From Spirochaetales bacterium (GTDB lineage Bacteria; Spirochaetota; Spirochaetia; SZUA-6; DRHE01), in contig JAFGQJ010000224.1 of assembly GCA_016935715.1 (NCBI GenBank), positions 1-20,233 of the forward strand: a DNA stretch of 20,233 bases, in the 5' to 3' direction. The notes beneath the pieces are model-generated. The model ran no database searches. It was not told the DNA's origin and worked only from the letters and a program-made list of their open reading frames with translations. Position 1 is the first letter of the stretch; each line of letters starts with the position of its first letter. Positions 1 through 6,796 of the stretch are shown here, piece by piece. The position numbers were made by a program, and so were the translations under genes.

Positions 1-247
1 CGTCCGTTTCTGCGATCTCCCCGTCTTCCCGGATCGCCCCGTATCCCAGATCCCTGATCAGCCTCTCGAAGGCACCGTCCTCCACCGCCCCTGGCGCATA
101 CTCCACCGTTGCCTTCTCCGTGGCCAGGTTCACGGCGGCCCGGCTGACGCCGGACACGTTCTTCAGTCCCTTCTCGATGCGAAGCGCGCAGGTGGCACAG
201 CTCATGCCCGTGACCGCATAGGTTGCCTTCCGGCTTTGCTCGCTCAT
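1..247 (-). CDS. Heavy-metal (probably copper) P-type ATPase, N-terminal fragment
   Basis: Only the first 82 codons are in the window; the gene continues past the left edge. The visible protein is one heavy-metal-associated domain: GMSCATC at residues 14-20 carries the two metal-binding cysteines (C17, C20), followed by the usual helix and beta strands (NVSGVSRAAVNLATEKATVEY). In this family such a domain precedes a P1B-type ATPase that exports Cu(I) or other soft metals across the inner membrane. A stand-alone CopZ chaperone is the alternative, but those are about 68 residues and this frame is still open at residue 82. The ATG at 247 is preceded by a GGGAGGA ribosome site about 4 bases away. 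I am sure of the domain and less sure of the full-length product or metal. Confidence 0.8.
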   Translation of the reverse strand, partial: MSEQSRKATYAVTGMSCATCALRIEKGLKNVSGVSRAAVNLATEKATVEYAPGAVEDGAFERLIRDLGYGAIREDGEIAETD

Positions 248-316
248 GGTTCCTCCCACGGATACCTGTTCACTCCATCGTCCCGGTGGCCCCGCACTCG
301 ATCACGGGAACACCTC

Positions 317-335
317 TGGTCACCGGTTCTGACCA
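317..335. promoter_or_regulatory. Inverted repeat in the ATPase leader, possible operator
   Basis: TGGTCA (317-322) and TGACCA (330-335) are perfect reverse complements around a 7-base spacer. The site lies just downstream of the candidate ATPase promoter, where a metal-responsive repressor could bind. It does not match the CopY box (TACAnnTGTA), and I cannot assign it to a regulator family. Confidence 0.3.
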
Positions 336-343
336 TATTCTAG

Positions 344-372
344 AAAATAATAAATATTATAATTACGATCAA
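344..372 (-). promoter_or_regulatory. Candidate sigma-70 promoter of the metal ATPase gene
   Basis: Within an AT-rich island (337-366) the minus strand reads TTGATC at 372-367, a 17-base spacer, then TATTTT at 349-344. It points toward the ATPase start at 247 and would leave a leader of roughly 90 bases. This rests on consensus matching only. The rest of the gap between the two minus-strand genes (248-399) holds one short inverted repeat and nothing else I can name. Confidence 0.4.
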
Positions 373-399
373 GTATAGACGGCAATGCGGGCGATGGTG

Positions 400-1158
400 T
401 CAGGAAATCTCCACGCAGAGGTCCCCCAGCACGGCTTTCAGGACGTTGTCCCGGGGATGACCGTTTCCCAGATGCTGTATGAAACATTCTCCGAAGGCAC
501 GGCCGATCAGCTTCCCCTGCTCCCTCGTGCGGGATTTCATGTTCTCGATGTACGAGTCGACCTTGTTGATGTAGCGCAGCCATTCGTCCTGGGATTCGTG
601 GCAGCGCAGCATCCGCTCCTTGGTCTCCATGACCGAGCTCACGTCGATCCCGAAATGAAGGGGCAGGTTCCTGCCGAAAATATCCTGCAAACCCGAGGCA
701 TTCCAGTAGTACAGATGAGGAATGGTTTTGGTGGGCTCGAGAGCGGCCCCGCAGTCATAGAGAGGAACCGAGGCGATGAAAGCGGCATTGCGCACGAGTT
801 GAGAGGTGATCTCATGGTCCAGGATGTAGTCCATCGGCGGGCAGGTGAGCACGACATCGGGATTCGTTTCCCGCAGGACACGGACCGATCTCTGGCGATA
901 CGGGCTGTTGTACTCGATCTCCAGATCGTGTCCGCCGGCGTAGTGGTATCTGCCCTCGAGAATCCTCGCCGAGGCGGCTGCCTCCTCGAGCCTCCGGGCC
1001 CGGATCTGCTGCGTCGTATCAGTGGGCGAACCGACCTCGCCGCCCGCCATCGTGGCCAGATGGATCTCCCAGCCTCTGTCGGCCAGCAGCGCCAAAGTGC
1101 CGGCGGCCATGAACTCGATATCATCGGGATGGGCTCCGAAGGCAAGGACCTTTTTCAT
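400..1158 (-). CDS. PIG-L / LmbE-family deacetylase (252 aa)
   Basis: The N-terminus MKKVLAFGAHPDDIEF is the PIG-L signature; H10, D12, D13 and E15 form the usual zinc-binding and catalytic AHPDD motif. A second histidine follows in DYILDHEIT, where the family normally has a DHR-like motif. Known members remove acetyl groups from N-acetylglucosamine-containing or related N-acyl substrates in the cytoplasm. From memory, some relatives (GalB) act instead as hydratases, but the intact AHPDD favours a hydrolase. The start at 1158 is chosen because GGAGGG sits 4 bases upstream and family similarity begins there; an in-frame ATG at 1224 adds 22 residues that look non-coding. It is divergent from an IclR regulator and probably controlled by it. 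The true substrate is unknown. Confidence 0.85.
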   Translation of the reverse strand: MKKVLAFGAHPDDIEFMAAGTLALLADRGWEIHLATMAGGEVGSPTDTTQQIRARRLEEAAASARILEGRYHYAGGHDLEIEYNSPYRQRSVRVLRETNPDVVLTCPPMDYILDHEITSQLVRNAAFIASVPLYDCGAALEPTKTIPHLYYWNASGLQDIFGRNLPLHFGIDVSSVMETKERMLRCHESQDEWLRYINKVDSYIENMKSRTREQGKLIGRAFGECFIQHLGNGHPRDNVLKAVLGDLCVEIS

Positions 1159-1181
1159 TTTCCCTCCATATGCGGCACGGC

Positions 1182-1221
1182 AATAGTAGCATTGACGTGC
1201 CGGCGAATCCATGCTACTATT
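1182..1221. promoter_or_regulatory. Perfect 11-bp inverted repeat overlapping the IclR promoter
   Basis: AATAGTAGCAT (1182-1192) and ATGCTACTATT (1211-1221) are exact reverse complements separated by 18 bases. The right arm contains the candidate -10 box of the IclR gene, and the left arm touches its -35 box. It is therefore placed like an autoregulatory operator. It also lies in the leader of the divergent deacetylase transcript, where it could fold as an RNA hairpin. Confidence 0.6.
1192..1220 (+). promoter_or_regulatory. Candidate sigma-70 promoter for the IclR regulator
   Basis: TTGACG (1192-1197), a 17-base spacer and TACTAT (1215-1220) give good spacing and consensus. Transcription would start near 1227, about 43 bases before the chosen TTG start of the regulator. 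Confidence 0.55.
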
Positions 1222-1226
1222 CAAAA

Positions 1227-1232
1227 ATTATA
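1227..1232 (-). promoter_or_regulatory. Perfect -10 box (TATAAT) for the divergent deacetylase gene
   Basis: The minus strand reads TATAAT at 1232-1227. No strong -35 box lies at ideal distance: GTTCAA is at 17 bases and TTGTTC at 19. The weak -35 region falls inside the inverted repeat at 1237-1257, so a protein bound there would block this promoter. Confidence 0.5.
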
Positions 1233-1236
1233 TCTG

Positions 1237-1257
1237 TTGTTCATATTATTTGAACAA
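1237..1257. promoter_or_regulatory. Inverted repeat TTGTTCA-N7-TGAACAA, probable IclR operator
   Basis: The two 7-base arms (1237-1243 and 1251-1257) are exact reverse complements with an AT-rich spacer. The site lies between the predicted IclR transcription start and its start codon, and over the -35 region of the deacetylase promoter. Regulators of this class commonly bind such palindromes beside their own gene. A partial half-site (GAACAA, 2056-2061) recurs before the transporter gene. Confidence 0.6.
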
Positions 1258-1269
1258 ATTGGCCTGCCT

Positions 1270-2019
1270 TTGAAAACAGTAGAAAAGGCAATAACGATCT
1301 TGGAACTTTTTACACGGGAACGTCCATGGCTCGGGGTTACTGAAATCGCCTCCGAGCTTGGTCTTCACAAAGGCACCGTACATCTCATCCTCAGCACGCT
1401 GAGAAAATCCGGGTATATCATTTTCAACTCCGACACGAGGAAGTACGGTCTGGGATTCAAGCTGAGGGATCTGGCGGAGCGGGTGAGCTACCGCCAGGAT
1501 CTCAGAGATCTCTGTCTGCCGAGAATGGTGACCCTGGCACGAGACAGCCAGGAGGATGTCTCTCTGAGCATTCCCATCGACGGCAACTGGATCATCATTG
1601 CCGTCGCCAATGGAACGCAGTTCGTCCGGCAGGACATTCGCCTGGGAAGGACCCTGCCGCTGTACTGCGGGGCAGGCGGCCGCTGTATCCTGGCCTTCAT
1701 GGAACAGGAAACGATCGGGAAGATGATCCGGGAAACACCATTGACCGCGTACACGGAGTACACCATCGCCGACGAGGCGAGGTTGCTGGCAAGCCTGGAG
1801 GAAATACGGGAAAACGGCTATGCAGTGGGCTCGGAAGAATACTATCGTGATGCGGCAGCGGTGTCATTTCCTCTGTTCGACAGATGGGGCGCCGTGCTGG
1901 GCTCCTGCACGATCCACAGCACGGTCAGCAGGATGGACGCCGGTTTTACCCGCAGGCTCGCTGCTCTGGGCCTGGAAACAACCGGTGAGATCAATGAAAC
2001 ACTGAGAAGCTTCGGCTGA
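1270..2019 (+). CDS. IclR-family transcriptional regulator (249 aa)
   Basis: The N-terminus has the IclR winged helix-turn-helix (about residues 5-65: KTVEKAITILELF, then GVTEIASELGLHKGTVHLIL). The rest is the IclR effector domain, with typical segments such as GRTLPLYCGAGGRCILAF and GYAVGSEEYYRDAAAVSFPL. This is the usual family length. The start is placed at TTG 1270 because family similarity begins exactly there. No clear ribosome site precedes it; upstream in-frame CTG/TTG codons at 1234-1239 are alternatives. It is divergent from the PIG-L gene and 109 bases upstream of the transporter operon on the same strand. IclR proteins usually sense a small carboxylate or metabolite, which fits control of both. 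Confidence 0.9.
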   Translation: MKTVEKAITILELFTRERPWLGVTEIASELGLHKGTVHLILSTLRKSGYIIFNSDTRKYGLGFKLRDLAERVSYRQDLRDLCLPRMVTLARDSQEDVSLSIPIDGNWIIIAVANGTQFVRQDIRLGRTLPLYCGAGGRCILAFMEQETIGKMIRETPLTAYTEYTIADEARLLASLEEIRENGYAVGSEEYYRDAAAVSFPLFDRWGAVLGSCTIHSTVSRMDAGFTRRLAALGLETTGEINETLRSFG

Positions 2020-2073
2020 GGCAATGGGTGCAGCGGCTGAAATCCCAGGCAATTCGAACAATCGGGAAATAAA

Positions 2074-2108
2074 CCTGAATCGCCGGCAGCGAACCGGAGG
2101 TTTTCAGG
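2074..2108 (+). promoter_or_regulatory. Possible leader hairpin before the solute-binding protein gene
   Basis: CCTGAA (2074-2079) pairs with TTCAGG (2103-2108), enclosing a second pairing CCGG (2083-2086) with CCGG (2094-2097). It ends about 10 bases before the ribosome site. There is no T-run, so it is not a standard terminator. I see no convincing promoter in the 2020-2128 gap; the operon may share the IclR promoter. Confidence 0.3.
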
Positions 2109-2128
2109 AAAAAAATTGGAGGTGTTCT

Positions 2129-3412
2129 ATGAAAAGAACAGTGCTTTTGGTTCTTGCGCTGATGCTGATCGGCCTGCTCGGATGGGCCGGAGGAGCGCAG
2201 GAAGGGGCAAAGGAGATCAAACTTCTGCATTACGGCCATACGCAGCCGCCCTTTGATGGACTGATCGCCAGAAACATCGACAACTTCATGGCCGACAATC
2301 CGAACATCAAGGTCGAGTACGTAACCTTCGCGGACCCGGATCTGCAGGAGAAGATTCTGACGTCCGTGGCTGGGGGAGAGGCGCCGGATTCCTTCACCAT
2401 CGCCGCTTCCCGGGCAGCGGTATTCCTGGAAAAGGATCTGTGCGTCACGATCGATCCGGCCGGTTTCGGCAAGAACACGGTCGAAGAGGTCGTGAACATG
2501 TGGCAGTCCGGCGCGCTCAAGGCGGCCGGGGGCTTCTTCAAGGGCGAGTACTACGGGATCCCCCACGAGCTGAGCAACTACTGCGCCTGGCTGAACAAGG
2601 CCCACTTCACCGAGGCAGGGCTGGATCCGGAAAAGGATGCTCCCAAGACCTGGGAACAGTTCGCCGCGGTCGGCAAAAAACTGACCATCGACGAGGGGGG
2701 AGTGCGCAAGCGCAACGGCTTCGGCGTGAACTTCAAGACTCCCGGGTTCGTCATGAACGTCAGCTACCCTCTGCTGTACGGCAAGGGCGTCGGCCTGGTC
2801 AACGACACGGTGAGCAAGGGCCTGCTCGACCAGCCCGGGGCGGTGGAGGCGGTGAGTACGTTTACCGGCTGGATCCTCGAGGACAAGATCTGGGATCCGG
2901 GCCTGGTGACAGACGACCGGGAGGGATTCGGCAATGAGCTTCTGTCCATATTCCTCACCGGCGGAGCCTGGTACTGGGGCGTCATGAAGTCCGAGTATCC
3001 CGACACCTACGACAAGGCCAAGGTATTCCCCTATCCCCGCTACAAGGACGGAGAGGACTTCGGCGGCATCGGATACGGGTACTCCACCTACGTGACCAAG
3101 GCGTCGGAGAACCAGAAACAGGCCTGGATGGTGGCGGACGCCATTGCTTCCACCCCGGATGACTTCATCGCCGAAGGGTTGTTCCAGCCCCGCATCGGCT
3201 ACAGCGAGCAGGTCGCCAAGGACAACCTGCCCAGCTGGGACGTGTTCGGCGCGGAGCTCAAACACGCCTCGCCTCGGCCTCTCACCCAGTACTACGAGGA
3301 GCTGATCGCCCTCTACTTCAAGGCGGTCTCGGAGATCGTATACGAGGGCAAGGCGGTCAAGGCCGCCCTGGATCAGGCGAACGCCAAGATCAACGCGGTG
3401 TTGAGCCAGTAA
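2129..3412 (+). CDS. ABC transporter extracellular solute-binding protein, family 1 (427 aa)
   Basis: This is a periplasmic binding protein of the carbohydrate-uptake (MalE/UgpB) type. Residues 1 to about 20 form a Sec signal peptide (MKRTVLLVLALMLIGLLGWA) followed by GGAQEG; there is no lipobox cysteine. The mature part has family features: an early KIKLLHYG-like strand (KEIKLLHYG), NPNIKVEYV, a GGEAPDSF segment and a YYGIPHELSNY segment. The ATG at 2129 is preceded by GGAGGTG 4 bases away; in-frame codons upstream would spoil the signal peptide. It is the first gene of a long operon and is followed by two permeases. The ligand is not evident. Genes of sugar-type transporters in catabolic operons also carry sugar acids and other oxygenated compounds. 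Confidence 0.92.
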   Translation: MKRTVLLVLALMLIGLLGWAGGAQEGAKEIKLLHYGHTQPPFDGLIARNIDNFMADNPNIKVEYVTFADPDLQEKILTSVAGGEAPDSFTIAASRAAVFLEKDLCVTIDPAGFGKNTVEEVVNMWQSGALKAAGGFFKGEYYGIPHELSNYCAWLNKAHFTEAGLDPEKDAPKTWEQFAAVGKKLTIDEGGVRKRNGFGVNFKTPGFVMNVSYPLLYGKGVGLVNDTVSKGLLDQPGAVEAVSTFTGWILEDKIWDPGLVTDDREGFGNELLSIFLTGGAWYWGVMKSEYPDTYDKAKVFPYPRYKDGEDFGGIGYGYSTYVTKASENQKQAWMVADAIASTPDDFIAEGLFQPRIGYSEQVAKDNLPSWDVFGAELKHASPRPLTQYYEELIALYFKAVSEIVYEGKAVKAALDQANAKINAVLSQ

Positions 3413-3427
3413 CGATTCCCCCCAGCA

Positions 3428-3457
3428 CCGGGCGGGCGCCAAACGGTGCCCGCCCGG
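3428..3457 (+). promoter_or_regulatory. Strong intercistronic hairpin between binding protein and permease genes
   Basis: A 13-bp GC-rich stem (3428-3440 with 3445-3457, one G-T wobble) closes an AAAC loop. Only a short ATTTT follows at 3467-3471, so it is at best a partial terminator. In binding-protein transporter operons such hairpins protect the upstream mRNA and let the binding protein be made in excess over the permeases, which is the likely role here. Confidence 0.6.
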
Positions 3458-3495
3458 GAGTCGGGGATTTTGCATTTCAGGTATAGAGGAACACA

Positions 3496-4365
3496 ATGGC
3501 GAGCTCGCGGGTACGGAAAATCAACAATGCCGGCTACTGGTTCATCCTGCCAGCCCTGATCCTGTTCAGCTTCCTGCTGATTCTGCCGATGGCGAACGCC
3601 TTCCGCCTGAGCCTGTTCAAGTGGGATCTGCTGGGTGACAAGATCTGGGTCGGCATCAAGAATTTTCAGAATCTGCTTCGGGACGAGGACTTCCTGAAAT
3701 CCTGGGGGCGGACGCTGTACTACACGCTGCTCAGCTCGGGCATCCTGATCGTCCTCTCCTTCACCTTTGCCCTGCTGCTGGACAGCCGCAGGCTGAAAGC
3801 GCGAAACGTGTTCCAGGCCGTGTACTTCGTGCCGGTGGTTCTGGTTACACCGGCGATCGCCGTGGTGTGGAAGCTCATGTTCCAGACCACGGGAGTGCTC
3901 AATGCAGTGGTATCCCTGTTTTTCAAAACTTCGATCCCCTGGCTGGATTCCGATCGCATTGCCCTGTACTCGATCATCCTGGTGCAGGTCTGGGTGTCGG
4001 TGGGCTACTACATGGTCATGTTCATCGCCGGGCTGCAGAACATCCCCGAGGAGCTCCACGAGTCCGCCATGATCGACGGGGCTTCCTGGCTGCGAAGGCT
4101 GTTCTCCATCACGATTCCCCTGCTCAGGCCTACGATCATCCTCGTGCTGGTGACCTGCATCATCTTCGTGTTCGGCCAGTTCCCCATCCCCTACGTCATC
4201 TCCCAGGGAGGGCCCAACTTCTCCACGGAGCTGCTGACCCTGTTCATATACAAGAATGCGTTCAGATTCCTGAAGGTCGGTTATTCCTCCGCGGTGACGG
4301 TTTTCTACTTCATGACCATGCTGGTTTTCTCGATTATCCAGATCCGGATTTTCCAGGAGAGGTAG
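3496..4365 (+). CDS. ABC sugar-type permease, MalF/UgpA-like (289 aa)
   Basis: An inner-membrane channel subunit of the importer. It has six hydrophobic segments (about residues 15-37, 70-95, 107-130, 150-180, 210-232, 258-283). The cytoplasmic EAA loop that contacts the ATPase is at residues 185-211 (EELHESAMIDGASWLRRLF...). AGAGGA precedes the ATG at 3496. The length is usual for the shorter UgpA-type permeases. It pairs with the next gene 9 bases downstream. Confidence 0.92.
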   Translation: MASSRVRKINNAGYWFILPALILFSFLLILPMANAFRLSLFKWDLLGDKIWVGIKNFQNLLRDEDFLKSWGRTLYYTLLSSGILIVLSFTFALLLDSRRLKARNVFQAVYFVPVVLVTPAIAVVWKLMFQTTGVLNAVVSLFFKTSIPWLDSDRIALYSIILVQVWVSVGYYMVMFIAGLQNIPEELHESAMIDGASWLRRLFSITIPLLRPTIILVLVTCIIFVFGQFPIPYVISQGGPNFSTELLTLFIYKNAFRFLKVGYSSAVTVFYFMTMLVFSIIQIRIFQER

Positions 4366-4374
4366 GAGGCAGCA

Positions 4375-5214
4375 ATGATGGCACACGGAAAACCGAGAGA
4401 GCTCCTCCTGCGGTTCGTGCATTACCTCGTGGTGATCACGATCGGCCTGATCATTCTTTTTCCCTTCATCTGGATGGTCCTGGGCTCCTTCAAGTACAAC
4501 AAGGACATCCTGGACATCCCGGTCAAGCTGCTGCCGCCGGAGTGGAATTTCGGCAGCTACAGGAGCGCCTTCGCCTCCGGGCCGTTCGGCCGCTACTACC
4601 TGAACTCGGTCATCGTGCTGGTGGCGGCGGTAGGGCTGAACATCCTCATCTGCGCGACCGCCGGCTACGGCTTTTCCAAATACCGGTTCAAGGGCCGGGA
4701 TCTGTTCTTCACCATCATCCTGAGCACCCTGATGGTACCGATCCACGCGGTCATCGTGCCCCTGTTCGTGCTGATGAAGAGGATCGGACTGGTCAATACC
4801 TACGCAGGGATCATCCTGCCCCTGTCGCTGTCCGCCTTCGGGGTGTTCCTGATGCGCCAGTTCTTCTACGCCGTCCCGAATGAGCTGCTCGAAGCGGCCC
4901 GCATCGACGGCGCCGGAGAGTTTCGCATCTTCCGCATGGTCGGGCTGCCCCTCTCCCGGGTCGCGGTGGTATCCCTGATCATTTTTCACTCCCAGTACGT
5001 CTGGAAGAATCTGATCTGGCCGCTGGTGATCGTTTCGGGCACCGATCTGCGGACGCTGCCCGTGGGCATTTCCCTGTTCTCCGGCGTCTTCTTCACGCCC
5101 TACCCCGACCAGCTGGCCATGTCCGTATCGGCCTGCGTGCCGCTGGTGATCCTCTACGTCTTCTTCTCCAAGTACTTCATCCGGGGCACGGCCCTGGCCG
5201 GCATCAAAGGCTGA
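4375..5214 (+). CDS. ABC sugar-type permease, MalG/UgpE-like (279 aa)
   Basis: The second channel subunit of the importer. It shows the usual MalG start (helix, then IILFPFIWMVLGSFK), six membrane segments, and an EAA loop at about residues 170-196 (NELLEAARIDGAGEFRIF). A GGAGGCAG ribosome site precedes two adjacent ATG codons (4375 and 4378), and either could be used. No ATP-binding gene follows, so the transporter must borrow an ATPase encoded elsewhere, as MsmK-type systems do. Confidence 0.92.
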   Translation: MMAHGKPRELLLRFVHYLVVITIGLIILFPFIWMVLGSFKYNKDILDIPVKLLPPEWNFGSYRSAFASGPFGRYYLNSVIVLVAAVGLNILICATAGYGFSKYRFKGRDLFFTIILSTLMVPIHAVIVPLFVLMKRIGLVNTYAGIILPLSLSAFGVFLMRQFFYAVPNELLEAARIDGAGEFRIFRMVGLPLSRVAVVSLIIFHSQYVWKNLIWPLVIVSGTDLRTLPVGISLFSGVFFTPYPDQLAMSVSACVPLVILYVFFSKYFIRGTALAGIKG

Positions 5215-5217
5215 GCG

Positions 5218-5979
5218 ATGCTGTTCTTCGACGCCTTCTTTCCCATCGGGCGCAGCAACGCGAGCGTGCCCGATTGTCCCCGCACGCAGGATCAGGCTCT
5301 CTCGGTCATGCGGCGCTGGGACGTGGATCGGGCCCTGGTCTACCACACCGTATCGAGGGACAGCGACCCGCAGCAGGGCAACGGCGCTGTTGCCGGGCTG
5401 AGCGATCCGGCACTGCTGCAGGTCTGGGCTTTCGATCCGGCCTACGTGATCCCGGAAAGCCCCGAGCATTTTCTCCGCAGAGCCCTGGCCGGCGGCGCCA
5501 GGGCCGTGCTGCTGAATCCGCTGATGCGCCGCATCGATCTGCGCAGGAGTCCCCGGGTCGGCCAGCTCGCCCGGCTTCTGGAGCAGCGGAGGATTCCCCT
5601 GCTGCTGGCTTACTGGAAAACGGACCCGGAGGAAGACCTGGTGGACTGGTATCCCCTGACCGATTTCTGCCTGGACCATCCCGACCTCCCGGTGCTGGTC
5701 TGGGAGTGGAGGACCCGCTCGAACCGCCCCCTGTTCGACGCCCTGGCCGGTGCGGGCAATCTCAAGGTAGCGGTATCCGCCCTCTGGCAGGCTCAGTCCG
5801 TCGACCAGATCTGCGAAACCTTCGGGGCGCAGCGCCTGGTGTTCAGCCTCGGCCTTCCGCACCTGGACCCGGGAAGCTTCCAGGCCGGCGTTCGCTATGC
5901 CGGCATCGGCGATGAGGCGAAGCTCCGGATAGCCGGGGGAAACCTGGAGCAATTGATCGCGGAGGCGAGCTATGGCTGA
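5218..5979 (+). CDS. Amidohydrolase-like protein lacking the metal site (253 aa)
   Basis: The layout matches a small amidohydrolase-2 (TIM-barrel) protein: an N-terminal strand MLFFDAFFPIGRS, a DVDRALVYHT segment, an ARAVLLNP segment, and a C-terminal AGGNLEQLI end that resembles the usual GGNA-xxL ending. The metal ligands are absent. The first strand has D5-A-F-F8 where the next gene has DFHTH, and neither a GHP nor an HGSD motif is present. It is therefore likely a non-catalytic or differently acting relative. It begins 3 bases after the permease and overlaps the true amidohydrolase by 8 bases, which suggests the two products work together, perhaps as a complex. The family assignment is by pattern, not search. 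Confidence 0.7.
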   Translation: MLFFDAFFPIGRSNASVPDCPRTQDQALSVMRRWDVDRALVYHTVSRDSDPQQGNGAVAGLSDPALLQVWAFDPAYVIPESPEHFLRRALAGGARAVLLNPLMRRIDLRRSPRVGQLARLLEQRRIPLLLAYWKTDPEEDLVDWYPLTDFCLDHPDLPVLVWEWRTRSNRPLFDALAGAGNLKVAVSALWQAQSVDQICETFGAQRLVFSLGLPHLDPGSFQAGVRYAGIGDEAKLRIAGGNLEQLIAEASYG

Positions 5980-6796
5980 CGGCGGAGGCACCATCCTCGA
6001 TTGCCTGCGTGCAGGAAGGGCTCTGCGGCACATCCCGGTGATCGATTTCCACACCCATCTCGGAGCCTCATCCAGGTACTACTACGTTCCCTTCAGCGGC
6101 GCGCAGGAGGTGGTGCGGTACATGGACCGCTACGGCGTGGATCATGCCGTGACCTTTGCCCTCTCCACCACGACCGACCCGGAGGTCAAGAACCTCTCCG
6201 TCTACCGGACATGCCGGCGCTTCCCGCGGCGCTTCACGCCGCTCACCACGCTGCATGCTCTTTTTCCCCAGGATTGGGAGGAGCTGCTGAAGCAGGGTAT
6301 CGGCTTCGGCTCCCGGGGGATCAAGCTCCTGTCCAACTACCAGGGCGTCGAGGAGCTGTCGATGGATTGGTCGCCCGCCTTCGATGCCGTCAGGGACCGC
6401 GGCTGGGTGGTTCTGCACCATGACTGGCGCAGCGCGGAGCACCTCGAACAGGTTGCGCGGAACTTCCCCGGTCTCACGTTCATCATCGGACATCCCACCC
6501 TGGATATCGTCGGCAGCCGGATACTCGACCGCCTCGACAATGTCTATCAGTGCACCTGTGCGGCCTTCGTGCACCCCGGCTTCGCCCGCTTGTCGGTCGA
6601 GGAAATGTACCGCAAGCTGCCCCTGGAGAAGATCCTCCATGGCTCGGATGCCCTGGATCTGGATTTCGGAACCGCGATCGGCCCCCTGGCCTACGCCGCG
6701 ATTCCGGAGCAGGCCAAGGAAAAGATTCTCGGCGGGAACGCCCTGACCCTGATGAAAAAAATCGGCTGGGAGATTCCGGGGGTGGGGGAAGCGTGA
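5972..6796 (+). CDS. Amidohydrolase-2 family metal-dependent hydrolase or decarboxylase (274 aa)
   Basis: The key metal-site motifs of the superfamily are visible: H27-T-H29 in VIDFHTHLG, a possible K118 in GIKLL, H149/H150 in VVLHHDW, H174 in FIIGHPTLD, and D226 in ILHGSDALD. The C-terminus IPEQAKEKILGGNALTLM is typical. Amidohydrolase-2 enzymes include lactonases, aromatic-acid decarboxylases and hydratases, so the reaction cannot be fixed. The ATG at 5972 overlaps the preceding gene and has GGAGG 7 bases upstream. The stop overlaps the next start (GTGA). Its position between a transporter and a hydratase suggests an early step such as lactone or amide opening. Confidence 0.87.
   Translation: MADGGGTILDCLRAGRALRHIPVIDFHTHLGASSRYYYVPFSGAQEVVRYMDRYGVDHAVTFALSTTTDPEVKNLSVYRTCRRFPRRFTPLTTLHALFPQDWEELLKQGIGFGSRGIKLLSNYQGVEELSMDWSPAFDAVRDRGWVVLHHDWRSAEHLEQVARNFPGLTFIIGHPTLDIVGSRILDRLDNVYQCTCAAFVHPGFARLSVEEMYRKLPLEKILHGSDALDLDFGTAIGPLAYAAIPEQAKEKILGGNALTLMKKIGWEIPGVGEA

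Noticed and set aside
385..1269. Upstream extension of the IclR frame to 385
   Set aside because: It runs antisense through the PIG-L gene; the IclR domain begins at about 1270.
1991..3496. A 501-codon minus-strand frame opposite the solute-binding protein gene
   Set aside because: No recognisable domain, and the plus-strand gene has a signal peptide, ribosome site and family motifs.
3373..6054. An 893-codon open frame on the minus strand across the permease and amidohydrolase genes
   Set aside because: It is antisense to well-supported genes; its product is rich in D, E, H, Q and G with no domain, as expected of a shadow frame in GC-rich DNA.
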